33,638 bases of DNA from an uncultured Porphyromonadaceae bacterium (GTDB lineage Bacteria; Bacteroidota; Bacteroidia; Bacteroidales; Muribaculaceae), in assembly GCA_947176605.1 (NCBI GenBank), contig CAMWRH010000027.1, forward strand, positions 1 to 33,638. The letters run 5' to 3'. Positions 14,924-24,065 of this stretch are shown here, one piece after another. Under the pieces are notes generated by a model. It was not told the DNA's origin. It saw nothing but the letters and a program-made list of their open reading frames with translations, and made no database searches. The position numbers and the translations under genes are program-made. Within the stretch, counting starts at the first letter, position 1. Each line of letters starts with the position of its first letter.

Positions 14924-16131
14924 TCGTAAATGCAAAAATAATAGTTCAGATAACTCTTATACATATTTTCGGCATCATATTTCATGCTGGCTTCATGAGA
15001 TATAGATATTTTATCAAGGTGTTGGTTAAGCATCTCAACAACGCTTGAATTTAGCTTATAAATATCCCCATAGTCAACGAAACGTGAGTACTTGGGGATC
15101 GCGATTGTTTCCGGTGCTCCGGCTTTAAATCCGACAACCGGCGTGCCACAGCAAAGACTCTCGGCTGTAACCATAGAGAATGATTCTCTATACGAAGTCA
15201 ATAACGTTACGTTGGCTAAAGAGTAAAATTGTGCCAGTTCGGTCTTCGATTGAGTATGCTCAATCGGAATGACATTAGTAGGGAGATTCCGCATTTCGTG
15301 TCGCTTTATGCCTACGATTATAAATCGAACCTCCGGCATACGCTTTGCAAGTTCAATTACGTATCGACCACCCTTGATTGGTGCCGAAAAATTGGGTGTC
15401 ACATGCAATGCTATTTTCTCTCCATCCTCGATCTTTAGCCGCTTCTTTAGGTCCTCAGAATCGCTGTATGTAAAAGCCGAAGTGTCCAACCCATTGAGTA
15501 TAGTCCGCACCTCCCGGTCCTGAAAAAAGGGAGATGCTGTTACCCGGTCTGCCATCCAGTCCGAGACGCCGGAAGCGAATAGATGCCGTACTTTCGCAAA
15601 TGCATTCCTCATCTGCACCCAGGATAAATGGGTGGCATCAATCAGGAAAGAGCGTTTTTCCGACTTATTGGTAGCGCAACTTCCGCATCCGGTTTTCCAT
15701 TTCTGACATTCAAATGCATAATCGCAATTCGCAGTAATGGTCACATCGGCGTGATGCGTCACCAATACTTTATAATTTCTCTTGCCCAGATGCTTCAGCA
15801 ACATATATGGATTGATGTAAGCACAATTAAGGCAATGGAGATGCACTACATCTGGATTGATACTATCGATGTACTTCAGAAATCTTCGTGTCTCACAATA
15901 TGCGGCGTTGTATCGCAATCCGGTGATACGCGATATTTTACGATAAATTTCGCTGCGATTCCCCGGAGTTAGGCGATAGTAATGCTCCGGATCTTCTTTC
16001 TGCCAATCGCCCCCACGCCCGAAAGCCACAATGCTTTTATGGCCATCGCGCAACAAACGACGGTGAATGTCATCGACAATTTTACCCGTCGAGCCCTCTT
16101 TTGCGTAGATATTTATTTGTAAGACTGTCAT
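14920..16131 (-). CDS. Glycosyltransferase family 4 (GT-B)
   Basis: 403 residues from the ATG at 16129-16131, giving MTVLQINIYAKEGSTGKIVDDIHRRL. An in-frame TTG two codons upstream is less likely. The N-terminus matches the WcaC/PssD-like group (QIN...GSTGKI). The C-terminal domain has HVTPNFSAPIKGGRYVIELAKRMPE and the E-x7-E motif in SYRESFSMVTAESLCCGTPVVGF. A cysteine cluster, ANCDYAFECQKWKTGCGSCATN, may bind a metal and is typical of this subgroup. It overlaps the polymerase gene by 4 bp. It would add a sugar to the repeat unit. The specificity is unknown. Confidence 0.9.
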   Translation of the reverse strand: MTVLQINIYAKEGSTGKIVDDIHRRLLRDGHKSIVAFGRGGDWQKEDPEHYYRLTPGNRSEIYRKISRITGLRYNAAYCETRRFLKYIDSINPDVVHLHCLNCAYINPYMLLKHLGKRNYKVLVTHHADVTITANCDYAFECQKWKTGCGSCATNKSEKRSFLIDATHLSWVQMRNAFAKVRHLFASGVSDWMADRVTASPFFQDREVRTILNGLDTSAFTYSDSEDLKKRLKIEDGEKIALHVTPNFSAPIKGGRYVIELAKRMPEVRFIIVGIKRHEMRNLPTNVIPIEHTQSKTELAQFYSLANVTLLTSYRESFSMVTAESLCCGTPVVGFKAGAPETIAIPKYSRFVDYGDIYKLNSSVVEMLNQHLDKISISHEASMKYDAENMYKSYLNYYFCIYE

Positions 16132-16189
16132 TCGCAATTGGAGTCGGTAAATTCATAGATACGTTATGCAAACAAAAAGATATTGGTAA

Positions 16190-17368
16190 TCACTCTTTAC
16201 GCCATACCATTTTGTTGACCACTGTGACGTACGATTGAATAATCTTGACTACGATAGTCGATACATTTTCGCCAACGTAGAGATCTACCGGTGTCCCGTC
16301 GTCGTGGTTACGGTTCATGGCTATCGCAGTCTCTACAGCCTGGAGAAGTGATTTCTCATCGATACCGGCAAGTATGAATCCGGCATTGTCGAGCGATTCG
16401 GGTCGTTCGGTCGATGTGCGGATGCATATCGCAGGGAAGGGGTGGCCGATGGAGGTAAAGAAGCTTGATTCTTCGGGGAGAGTGCCGGAGTCAGAGATTA
16501 CGGCTGCAGCATGCATTTGCAGACAGTTGTAGTCATGAAATCCGAGAGGCTCATGCTGAATCACACGGGAATCAAGTTTGAATCCGGATTGTTCCAGACG
16601 TTTACGGCTACGCGGATGGCAGCTGTAGAGGATGGGCATATCGTATTTCTCAGCAATAGCGTTGATTGCATTAAATAGACTCCGGAAATTTTTCTCGGTG
16701 TCGATGTTTTCCTCGCGATGTGCCGAAAGGAGCATGTATTTCCCTTTTTCGAGTCCAAGACGCTGATGGATATCGCTTGCTTCGATATCTTTGAGATTTG
16801 CGTGGAGTACTTCGGCCATCGGCGAACCTGTGACGTATGTACGTTCCTTAGGCAGACCATTGTCGGCGAGATAACGGCGTGCGTGCTCGGAATAACAGAG
16901 GTTGACATCAGAGATTATATCGACTATACGGCGGTTGGTCTCTTCGGGCAGGCATTCATCTTTACAGCGGTTGCCGGCCTCCATATGGAAGATTGGTATA
17001 TGCAGACGTTTGGCCGAAATCGCCGACAGACAAGAGTTTGTGTCTCCGAGAATTAGAAGCGCATCGGGTTTTGTGGCTGCCATCAGTTTGTAGGAACAGT
17101 TGATGATGTTGCCGACGGTGGCTCCAAGATCGTCGCCGACGGCATCCATATATACTTCCGGCTCAGCGAGCTTTAGATCTTTGAAGAATACTCCGTTGAG
17201 GTTATAGTCGTAGTTCTGGCCGGTATGAGCAAGAATTACGTCGAAGTATTTGCGGCATTTATTGATTGTCGCGGCGAGTCGTATAATCTCGGGACGTGTG
17301 CCGACAATTATAAGCAGCTTAAGTCTGCTGTTTTCCGCGAACTTGATGTCAGTGTAATCTGTTTTCAT
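16190..17368 (-). CDS. capG: UDP-N-acetylglucosamine 2-epimerase-family enzyme, last step to UDP-L-FucNAc
   Basis: 392 residues, a GT-B-like epimerase fold: LLIIVGTRPEIIRLAA, HTGQNYDYNLNGVFF, LILGDTNSCLSAISAKR, FHMEAGNRCKDECLPEETNRRIVD. WecB itself uses UDP-GlcNAc. Here the two upstream genes are CapE- and CapF-like, so this is the third enzyme (CapG/FnlC) that epimerises C2 of the 6-deoxytalose intermediate to give UDP-N-acetyl-L-fucosamine. The 4-bp ATGA overlap with CapF supports this. Full length. Confidence 0.92.
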   Translation of the reverse strand: MKTDYTDIKFAENSRLKLLIIVGTRPEIIRLAATINKCRKYFDVILAHTGQNYDYNLNGVFFKDLKLAEPEVYMDAVGDDLGATVGNIINCSYKLMAATKPDALLILGDTNSCLSAISAKRLHIPIFHMEAGNRCKDECLPEETNRRIVDIISDVNLCYSEHARRYLADNGLPKERTYVTGSPMAEVLHANLKDIEASDIHQRLGLEKGKYMLLSAHREENIDTEKNFRSLFNAINAIAEKYDMPILYSCHPRSRKRLEQSGFKLDSRVIQHEPLGFHDYNCLQMHAAAVISDSGTLPEESSFFTSIGHPFPAICIRTSTERPESLDNAGFILAGIDEKSLLQAVETAIAMNRNHDDGTPVDLYVGENVSTIVVKIIQSYVTVVNKMVWRKE

Positions 17369-18570
17369 TTCTTTTCAACGGGGTCGAAAAATGTGTCAGG
17401 ATGATTTGGGTCGAAGGTTTCGTTGCAGTACATCACGGTGACGAGGTCTTCCGTATCGGATAGGTTGATGATATTGTGGGTATATCCGGGAAGCATGATT
17501 ACTGATTGAATTTTGTCGCCGCTTACTTCATATTCCAATACTTCATCTGATCCTTCTTTACGCATCTGTATCAGTCCGTGACCTTTTACTACGATAAACT
17601 GTTCCCACTTCGAGTTGTGCCAATGTTGACCCTTTGTGATTCCGGGCTTGGATATATTGATGCTTACCTGTCCGCACTTGTGAGTATGTACTAGTTCGGT
17701 AAACGAGCCACGGTCGTCGCAATTCATTTTCAGATTGAAAATAGCCTTCTCTTTAGGGAGGTAGGAGAGATAAGTGGAGAAGAGACGCTTTGCGAAACTA
17801 TCCGGTGCAATCTCGGGTATCATCAGTGTGGAGGAGATTGCGGCAAACTGATGCAGGAGGTCGACAATCTCACCCAGAGTGACGTGGAAAGTTGTAGGCA
17901 CCGCACAATAACGGCCATCGGCGTTGAGTACCGTTTCGACGCCATCGAATTCGCAGTGGTGTTCGCGCCCCTGCAGTGCGAGAATCATCTCATCTACGAG
18001 ATCGTCGATATAGAGTAATTCAAGTTCTACCGACGGATCGTTTACCTGAATCGGAAGGTCGTGGGCGATATTGTTGCAGAAAGTGGCTACAGCGGAATTA
18101 TAGTTTGGACGGCACCATTTCCCGAACAGGTTGGGGAAGCGGTAGATGAGAACCTTAGAGCCTACTTCGTCGGCATACTCAAAGAATAATTCCTCGCCGG
18201 CCTTTTTGCTTTCGCCGTAAGGATGTCCGGCATAACGGCCAATAAGAGTGGCCTGTATCGAACTTGACAACATCACGGGGCAACAATTGCCATGCTTCTT
18301 CAGAGTATCAAGCAGTGTTGATGCGAAGCCGAAATTCCCTTTTTTGAAATCTTCGGGATTCTCGGGACGGTTGACCCCGGCGAGATTGAATACGAAATCT
18401 GCCTCTTTGCAGTAGCGGTCAAGTTCGTCGGGAGTCGAGCCGATGTCGTATTCGAATACCTCATCGACCTTGACAGGATAATTCCTGGCCTTCCCCTCTT
18501 TTATGTTGTTGAGTTGAGCACAGAGATTCTTGCCTACAAATCCCTTGGCTCCTGTAACGAGAATTTTCAT
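17365..18570 (-). CDS. capF: CapF-like bifunctional epimerase-reductase (UDP-L-FucNAc pathway)
   Basis: 401 residues. An N-terminal extended SDR (VTGAKGFVGKNL, then YGESKKAGEEL with catalytic Tyr/Lys) reduces C4. A C-terminal cupin from about residue 305 (VSINISKPGITKGQHWHNSKWEQFIVVKGHGLIQMR) holds the metal-binding His motif that epimerises C3. This SDR-plus-cupin layout is specific to CapF/FnlB. It overlaps capG by 4 bp and follows capE by 55 nt, in the pathway order E, F, G. Confidence 0.94.
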   Translation of the reverse strand: MKILVTGAKGFVGKNLCAQLNNIKEGKARNYPVKVDEVFEYDIGSTPDELDRYCKEADFVFNLAGVNRPENPEDFKKGNFGFASTLLDTLKKHGNCCPVMLSSSIQATLIGRYAGHPYGESKKAGEELFFEYADEVGSKVLIYRFPNLFGKWCRPNYNSAVATFCNNIAHDLPIQVNDPSVELELLYIDDLVDEMILALQGREHHCEFDGVETVLNADGRYCAVPTTFHVTLGEIVDLLHQFAAISSTLMIPEIAPDSFAKRLFSTYLSYLPKEKAIFNLKMNCDDRGSFTELVHTHKCGQVSINISKPGITKGQHWHNSKWEQFIVVKGHGLIQMRKEGSDEVLEYEVSGDKIQSVIMLPGYTHNIINLSDTEDLVTVMYCNETFDPNHPDTFFDPVEKK

Positions 18571-18625
18571 TTTTAAAAGAATCGCTTCTTGAGACAGAGG
18601 CTCTTAGGCTCCATCATTGTGTAGC

Positions 18626-19699
18626 TTATTCAGAACGGATCTCTCTCTTGGTGTCCGCTTCAATCATTCCGAGGTCGGCCTGGATAAAGCGCAGACGCAT
18701 GAGTTGTTCTTTCATCCCCTCTACATCAAGACGTGTAGTGTTGTGGCTATGGTAATCATCGATTTTTGCAACTTCCTCATTACCCTCTATGAAGAATTTA
18801 TCGTAGTTAAGATCGCGGGTGTCGCAAGGGATTCGATAGTAATTGCCCATATCGATAGCCTTAGCCATCTCTTCGCGTGTGACGAGGGTCTCGTAAAGTT
18901 TCTCGCCGTGGCGTGTGCCGATTATCTTGACTTCGGTTTCTCCATATTTCGGGTCCACTTTAGAGTAAATCTGCTTCAAGGCCTCTGCGAGTGTAGCAAG
19001 TGTAGCTGCCGGAGCCTTCTGCACAAACAAGTCGCCATTATGACCGTGTGTAAAGGCATAGATTACCAGATCTACGGCATCATCGAGTGTCATCATGAAG
19101 CGAGTCATCTCCGGGTCTGTGATTGTGATAGGTTGCCCATCCATCATCTGCTCCACCCAAAGAGGTATCACAGAGCCGCGAGATGCCATTACGTTACCGT
19201 AGCGAGTGCAGCAGATAGTTGTAGTAGCATTCTCACCGAGTTCGCGTCCTTTCGAGATAGCCACCTTCTCCATAAGAGCCTTGGAGATACCCATGGCATT
19301 GATGGGATAAGCAGCCTTGTCGGTAGAAAGCACAACTACATTTTTTACCCCATGCTCGATTGCAGAGAGCAACACATTGTTGGTGCCTTCGACATTGGTT
19401 CGAGTGGCTTCCATCGGGAAGAATTCGCAACTCGGCACCTGTTTCAATGCGGCTGCGGAGAATACATAGTCGACGCCACGCATGGCAATATCGACAGATT
19501 CCTTGTTGCGCACATCTCCGATGAAATACTTTACCTTCGGATTCTGAAGACGATGACGCATATCATCCTGCTTCTTCTCATCGCGGCTGAAAATTCGGAT
19601 CTCTTTGATATCGGAATCAATAAAGCGTCGAAGAACGGCGTTGCCGAACGAGCCGGTACCTCCTGTAATCAGGAGTGTTTTATCTTTAAAAATCGACAT
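18626..19699 (-). CDS. capE: CapE-like UDP-GlcNAc 4,6-dehydratase / 5-epimerase
   Basis: 357 residues, extended SDR. The cofactor loop is ITGGTGSFGNAV, and AAALKQVPSCEFFPMEA and STDKAAYPINAMGISKALMEK are diagnostic of the FlaA1/CapE family. The usual catalytic Tyr-x3-Lys reads Met-x3-Lys (MGISK), as in CapE and related inverting dehydratases. It makes the 4-keto-6-deoxy intermediate for UDP-L-FucNAc with capF and capG downstream. PseB-type activity (pseudaminic acid) is ruled out by the neighbours. Confidence 0.94.
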   Translation of the reverse strand: MSIFKDKTLLITGGTGSFGNAVLRRFIDSDIKEIRIFSRDEKKQDDMRHRLQNPKVKYFIGDVRNKESVDIAMRGVDYVFSAAALKQVPSCEFFPMEATRTNVEGTNNVLLSAIEHGVKNVVVLSTDKAAYPINAMGISKALMEKVAISKGRELGENATTTICCTRYGNVMASRGSVIPLWVEQMMDGQPITITDPEMTRFMMTLDDAVDLVIYAFTHGHNGDLFVQKAPAATLATLAEALKQIYSKVDPKYGETEVKIIGTRHGEKLYETLVTREEMAKAIDMGNYYRIPCDTRDLNYDKFFIEGNEEVAKIDDYHSHNTTRLDVEGMKEQLMRLRFIQADLGMIEADTKREIRSE

Positions 19700-19717
19700 T
19701 ATCTCAGTATTAATTTA

Positions 19718-21013
19718 TTAATTTATTAGTTCCAAAAATTCGTCCATCATGTTCTGTCCAACACTCTTTTCCCCGGGGGGCAATAAGTTCTCTTTTACGA
19801 ATGCTAATCTGGCCTCTTTCATGGGATCTTCGCCGGCTAATATCACATTCGTCAGGAAGGAGATAATATCTTCCTTACACGTGCCTTTGTAATAGTTACG
19901 GAAGCAGGCGCTGCCGAAGTTGTTGTTTATCCCTGGAGGAACGAGATCGGTTTTAACAGTGTATAAGCCTGGATTTCCGGTCAGAAGGTATTCACATACG
20001 AAAGACGCACTATCATGTATGATGCCGTCAGAGTGTGCGAATAAATCGGCATATTCCCCATCGCAGATAAATGTATTTGACATTTCAGCCCACTTATTAT
20101 AGTAGTTGTCAGCAGTTTCTCTGCCCCATTTATCAATCAGTCTCTGTTTAAGCAAAGGATGAGGTTTAAAGGCGAATTCTATTTCATTTTCAAACTGCTT
20201 GGCAATCTCTATCATGGAATCACAAATCAGTTCGAAACATGAATTTTCAAAAGAAAACTTATTGTCAATAGAATGATGAGGTGCCCAGATTATCTTTTTC
20301 TTATTTTTTGATCGCCATGGATTGGTTTTAGGCGTTTTTAGCCTGTCATAAGAGACAAATCCCGTGACCACCTGATTATCTTTTCCTACTGATTGGCAGT
20401 TTTTAAAAATATCCTTCTCGAGTTCTGAACCGACAAATATTTTCCAAGCAATGTTTGTAAGATATGTATTATAGAAATACTCTCCGCCGGAAACAGAGAT
20501 GCCATACGGTGTATATATGAAGAGAGAGTGTTGCTTAAACGCATCAATTAGCCATGGTCCATAACCGATATTGTATGGCTGTGTATAGATTACAATATCG
20601 TGGTCGGCAGGATTCAGATTATAGTAGCTATCGTTGTCAAAGTCGTATCCGGCAATAAAAGGTATGCGGTTGTTGTCGCAATAACGGCGGATATCCTCTT
20701 GCTGCCTGGAAGATGTGGCTTTATCAAACCCCGGTATAATGAAAGAGACCACCAGAATTTTAAATCTTGGATTCTCCAGAAGAAGCTTGATGAGATCATC
20801 ATACTTCCACATGCTTAGATTTGTTACAAAGAAGAGAACGTTAATAACCTCTTTAGCTTTGACATTTTGTAGTATGGCATCCCGATATGTCAGATATTCT
20901 TTGGCCTTCCGTAAGTCGGCTTCTCTGTTTTTTTGATTTCGGTAGTTTTTATACCTCACAAATCCCTTTTCTCCAATAATGGTCCGGAATATATTGAACA
21001 GTAATTTCTTCAT
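19718..21013 (-). CDS. TagF/CDP-glycerol-phosphotransferase-like protein
   Basis: 431 residues. The C-terminal half fits the Glyphos_transf (PF04464) pattern: KKIIWAPHHSIDNKFSFENSCF, EIEFAFKPHPLLKQRLIDKW, then GEYADLFAHSDGIIHDSASFVCEYLLTGNPGLY. The AP-H, KPHP and D-x-S-S/A-F blocks of the family are visible. Such enzymes transfer an alditol-phosphate from a CDP-activated donor onto a polysaccharide. This locus makes CDP-choline and has no LicD, so transfer of phosphocholine is an attractive alternative, but that is inference. It could also use CDP-glycerol or act as an ordinary glycosyltransferase-like protein. The gene lies 3 nt after wzx. Confidence 0.72.
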   Translation of the reverse strand: MKKLLFNIFRTIIGEKGFVRYKNYRNQKNREADLRKAKEYLTYRDAILQNVKAKEVINVLFFVTNLSMWKYDDLIKLLLENPRFKILVVSFIIPGFDKATSSRQQEDIRRYCDNNRIPFIAGYDFDNDSYYNLNPADHDIVIYTQPYNIGYGPWLIDAFKQHSLFIYTPYGISVSGGEYFYNTYLTNIAWKIFVGSELEKDIFKNCQSVGKDNQVVTGFVSYDRLKTPKTNPWRSKNKKKIIWAPHHSIDNKFSFENSCFELICDSMIEIAKQFENEIEFAFKPHPLLKQRLIDKWGRETADNYYNKWAEMSNTFICDGEYADLFAHSDGIIHDSASFVCEYLLTGNPGLYTVKTDLVPPGINNNFGSACFRNYYKGTCKEDIISFLTNVILAGEDPMKEARLAFVKENLLPPGEKSVGQNMMDEFLELIN

Positions 21014-21016
21014 ATA

Positions 21017-22453
21017 TCAGCGTCGTATAATCAATATTTTAGCCTCTTTAAAGGAGTCCTTATCAACGATATACACAATCAAGGGATAAGAGATGATTCC
21101 TATGCATATTGCTATGATAGTATGTATCAGAATCTCCATGTGTAAGAAATAGCTTACGGCAAAGACAATCAACCCCATGATACTCGCACACAACAAGGGC
21201 TTCAGAATATCCTTGATCTGTTGCCATAGCGTGATGGATATAAGTTTAGATGTATAAAATGAATTCATGTATACAGCGAGTAAGCCATAAACAACTCGAC
21301 CGACGCAGACACCGATTATCCCCCAGTAAAGGCTTATGAAAAATATAATAATCGCCAGAGTTTTCTTGATAATCTCAAGCTTGAGGGCTAAATCTGACCG
21401 TCCTTTTACATACAATACATTGAGATTGATCGATGAAAGATGGTCAGTCATCCAGTCTATACAGAGGATTTGCAACATCGGCACCATCATAAGCCATTTA
21501 TTGGTGAGAACCAGAATGGTAAGTGGTTTTGCCAGCACAATCATCCCAATCATTATAGGGAAGATGATAAGTGATGAGAAAACTATATACTTTGAATAGG
21601 CTGATCTTAACCGGCTGTTATCGTCCTGTATGCGACTAAATATCGGGAAGGCTACTCTTGATATGACCTGACCAATTATTTGAGGTGGATACATAGCCAA
21701 TGTATCGGCACGGTTAAAATAGCCTAAGTCTGTCGCTGAGAATTTTTTCCCGATTACTACCGGATATATATTGCGATATAGTAAATGGATTAATGATGCA
21801 CCAAGTAGTTTGGAACTATATACAAACAGACTCTTAAACGCCTTTCGTGAAAATATAAAGGAGGGATGCCATTTGATTGTGGCATAGAAGAGTATTGTCT
21901 GCATCGAAATATTGGTCAGCGTCAATAAGACTAAAGCCCAGACCCCTATACCTCGATATGCAAAATATATAGATATCATTGCCGCACAGACAGATGACAC
22001 TAATGTGATTATAGACTGGCGCTTGAATTGCAGTTCTACAGTAAGTCGGGTACGATGTACCGAAACCAGAGCTCCAATTACAAAATTCAATCCTACTACA
22101 CGGGTTAATGATGTCAGCTGGGCATTATCAAAGAATCGTGCAATCAGTGGAGAACAGAAAAACAGTATAGTATAGAGTCCGATTGAAATTGCGAGATTAA
22201 AGAAGAAGACGGTACTATAATCGGTCTGATTGCGGTCTTTTTTCTGTATAAGAGCGTTGCTGAACCCGCTGTCGATAAATGTCTGTGCAATCTGAACGAA
22301 TATTGAGATTACAGCCAGCAAGCCGAAGTCCTTGGGTGAAAGAAGTCTGGCCAAGATTATATTGGCCAAGAATATCACGCCGCCGGTAGAGAATCTCTCT
22401 ACCGCGCTCCACGCCACACCCTTAACAGTCTCTTTCTTAAGATTTTCACCCAA
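21017..22453 (-). CDS. wzx: Wzx flippase (WzxC-like, MATE/MOP superfamily)
   Basis: 478 residues with about 12-14 membrane segments. The start KKETVKGVAWSAVERFSTGGVIF and LARLLSPKDFGLLAVISIF, then DSGFSNALIQKKDRNQTDYSTVFFF, are typical of WzxC-type exporters, which flip lipid-linked repeat units across the inner membrane. The start codon is TTG at 22451-22453. No in-frame ATG exists nearby, and the family start matches this point. An overlapping TAATTTTG resembles a -7 box but covers the start codon, so I do not count it as a promoter. It is paired with the EpsG-like Wzy at 13868. Confidence 0.93.
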   Translation of the reverse strand: MGENLKKETVKGVAWSAVERFSTGGVIFLANIILARLLSPKDFGLLAVISIFVQIAQTFIDSGFSNALIQKKDRNQTDYSTVFFFNLAISIGLYTILFFCSPLIARFFDNAQLTSLTRVVGLNFVIGALVSVHRTRLTVELQFKRQSIITLVSSVCAAMISIYFAYRGIGVWALVLLTLTNISMQTILFYATIKWHPSFIFSRKAFKSLFVYSSKLLGASLIHLLYRNIYPVVIGKKFSATDLGYFNRADTLAMYPPQIIGQVISRVAFPIFSRIQDDNSRLRSAYSKYIVFSSLIIFPIMIGMIVLAKPLTILVLTNKWLMMVPMLQILCIDWMTDHLSSINLNVLYVKGRSDLALKLEIIKKTLAIIIFFISLYWGIIGVCVGRVVYGLLAVYMNSFYTSKLISITLWQQIKDILKPLLCASIMGLIVFAVSYFLHMEILIHTIIAICIGIISYPLIVYIVDKDSFKEAKILIIRR

Positions 22454-22542
22454 AATTATAAAAGATTTGAGGATTCCCGAAAATTTGAGATCTCTTGCTG
22501 ATTATTACCGAATCTAAATACCTGCTCCAGTCGCAGATGATT

Positions 22543-24063
22543 TTATACCTTGTGACTCTCATTCAGCCATCTTTTGAAATCCTTGAAAAAGCTAATCACT
22601 ATTAAGATTATAAGGATTCCAACAGGGAATGCTGCAATTATGGTAACGCCTTGCAGACTATACAGTGAGTTCTGTGCGAAGAGAAGGGCTATCGGCAGCA
22701 GAATAAGCATTATACTCCAAAAGCCTCGAATACCTCTGGAGGGCTCTTCGTCAGGCAGTATGCGTTTGTAACTGTAGGATGAGGTTACGTAGGTTATTCC
22801 ATCTAAGGTTGTGCTGTAAAAAGCTATCATTGTCACTACTAAGAGAATCAACGCCAGCCAGGGTAATGGCAGAGTATCGAAAATCATCAATATAGCTTCG
22901 TACATCTCTCCGCCGTTGCCAATATAGCCGATTGCATCGACCCCATGCTTCATTTGCTGTGCCAGACCGTAGTTGCCAAGGATAATGAACGACATATAGG
23001 TCCCGGCAAGTCCCCATCCAAATGAGCCGAATACGACGTTGCGGATAGTACGTCCTTTGGAAATAAGGGCAATAAAGAATGGTGTGGCCACACACCAGAC
23101 TAACCAATATGCCCAGTAATATACGGTCCAGTTCTGTGCAAATCCGTTCTCTCTCAAAGGATCCATATACGTTGACAGACCGATAAAGTTCTGAATGAGA
23201 TTGCCCATAGATTGGAAGCCTGTCTCTATTATGTATTGAGTCTCACCACCCAGGAAAAGGAAATATAGGAGAATGGCAAAGAAGAGATAGGCGCATATAC
23301 CTGCCAGTTTGCTAATTCCGGTTATTCCGAATAGGACTGTTACCGTATAGATTGTACATATAAGAAGAAGTACGAGAATCGTGACAGATGTAGTCGCTTC
23401 AAACCCAAATACCGAGCCCATTGCATTCGTCAGCAGGGGTGTCGCCAATGAGAAGGTAGTAGCAGTGGCACAGACGATTGCAAAGATGGCTGTCACGTCA
23501 ATCACTTTACCCCATATTCCATCTACCGCGTTTCCAAGAAGCGGTCGGCAAGCTTCAGAAAAACGTTGTCTCTGGCGTTTGCGGACATGAATCATAAAGG
23601 CAAAACATACAGCCAGTATAACATAAAATCCCCATGCAAGAGGTCCCCAATGGAAGAGGGTGAATGTGGGTGCCCACATTTGAGTTCCTCCAAGTTCCTC
23701 GATATGTGATTCGCCTCCATATAACGCCCACTCTATAAGAGAATAGAACATGATATCAGCAGCCATTGTGGATGTGAATATCATACTGCCCCATTTGAAA
23801 TTGGAATACTCAGGCTTTTCAATATTACCTAATTTTACGTTGGCATATTTAGGGGTTAATGCGAAATATAAAGTTATCAATACACAACCAATCGCTAAGA
23901 TGGGATAGTAGACACCGATTGTGTCACCAAAAAATCCACGTAGTGTATCAACTACATTCTTTGATTGTTCCGGCTCAATCATAAACACCGCCATCATAGC
24001 AACTACAATGGCAAAAGGTATGAGCATGGTAGCCCAGTCAATCTTTTTCGACTCAGTTGTCAT
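22543..24063 (-). CDS. BCCT-family choline/betaine transporter
   Basis: 506 residues, about 12 membrane segments. Signatures are IEWALYGG, FHWGPLAWGFY (the aromatic substrate box region) and YYWAYWLVWCVATPFFIALISKGRTIRN, the BCCT hallmark. It imports a quaternary amine using a sodium or proton gradient. Position within the lic genes, 2 nt after the choline kinase fusion, makes choline the likely substrate, taking the role that LicB plays in Haemophilus. In the classical lic operon the transporter is of another family, so this is a different solution to the same need. Confidence 0.92.
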   Translation of the reverse strand: MTTESKKIDWATMLIPFAIVVAMMAVFMIEPEQSKNVVDTLRGFFGDTIGVYYPILAIGCVLITLYFALTPKYANVKLGNIEKPEYSNFKWGSMIFTSTMAADIMFYSLIEWALYGGESHIEELGGTQMWAPTFTLFHWGPLAWGFYVILAVCFAFMIHVRKRQRQRFSEACRPLLGNAVDGIWGKVIDVTAIFAIVCATATTFSLATPLLTNAMGSVFGFEATTSVTILVLLLICTIYTVTVLFGITGISKLAGICAYLFFAILLYFLFLGGETQYIIETGFQSMGNLIQNFIGLSTYMDPLRENGFAQNWTVYYWAYWLVWCVATPFFIALISKGRTIRNVVFGSFGWGLAGTYMSFIILGNYGLAQQMKHGVDAIGYIGNGGEMYEAILMIFDTLPLPWLALILLVVTMIAFYSTTLDGITYVTSSYSYKRILPDEEPSRGIRGFWSIMLILLPIALLFAQNSLYSLQGVTIIAAFPVGILIILIVISFFKDFKRWLNESHKV

Positions 24064-24065
24064 TC

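Noticed and set aside
22454-22461. TAATTTTG at the start of wzx as a promoter -7 box
   Set aside because: It overlaps the TTG start codon, leaving no leader, so it is likely a chance match.
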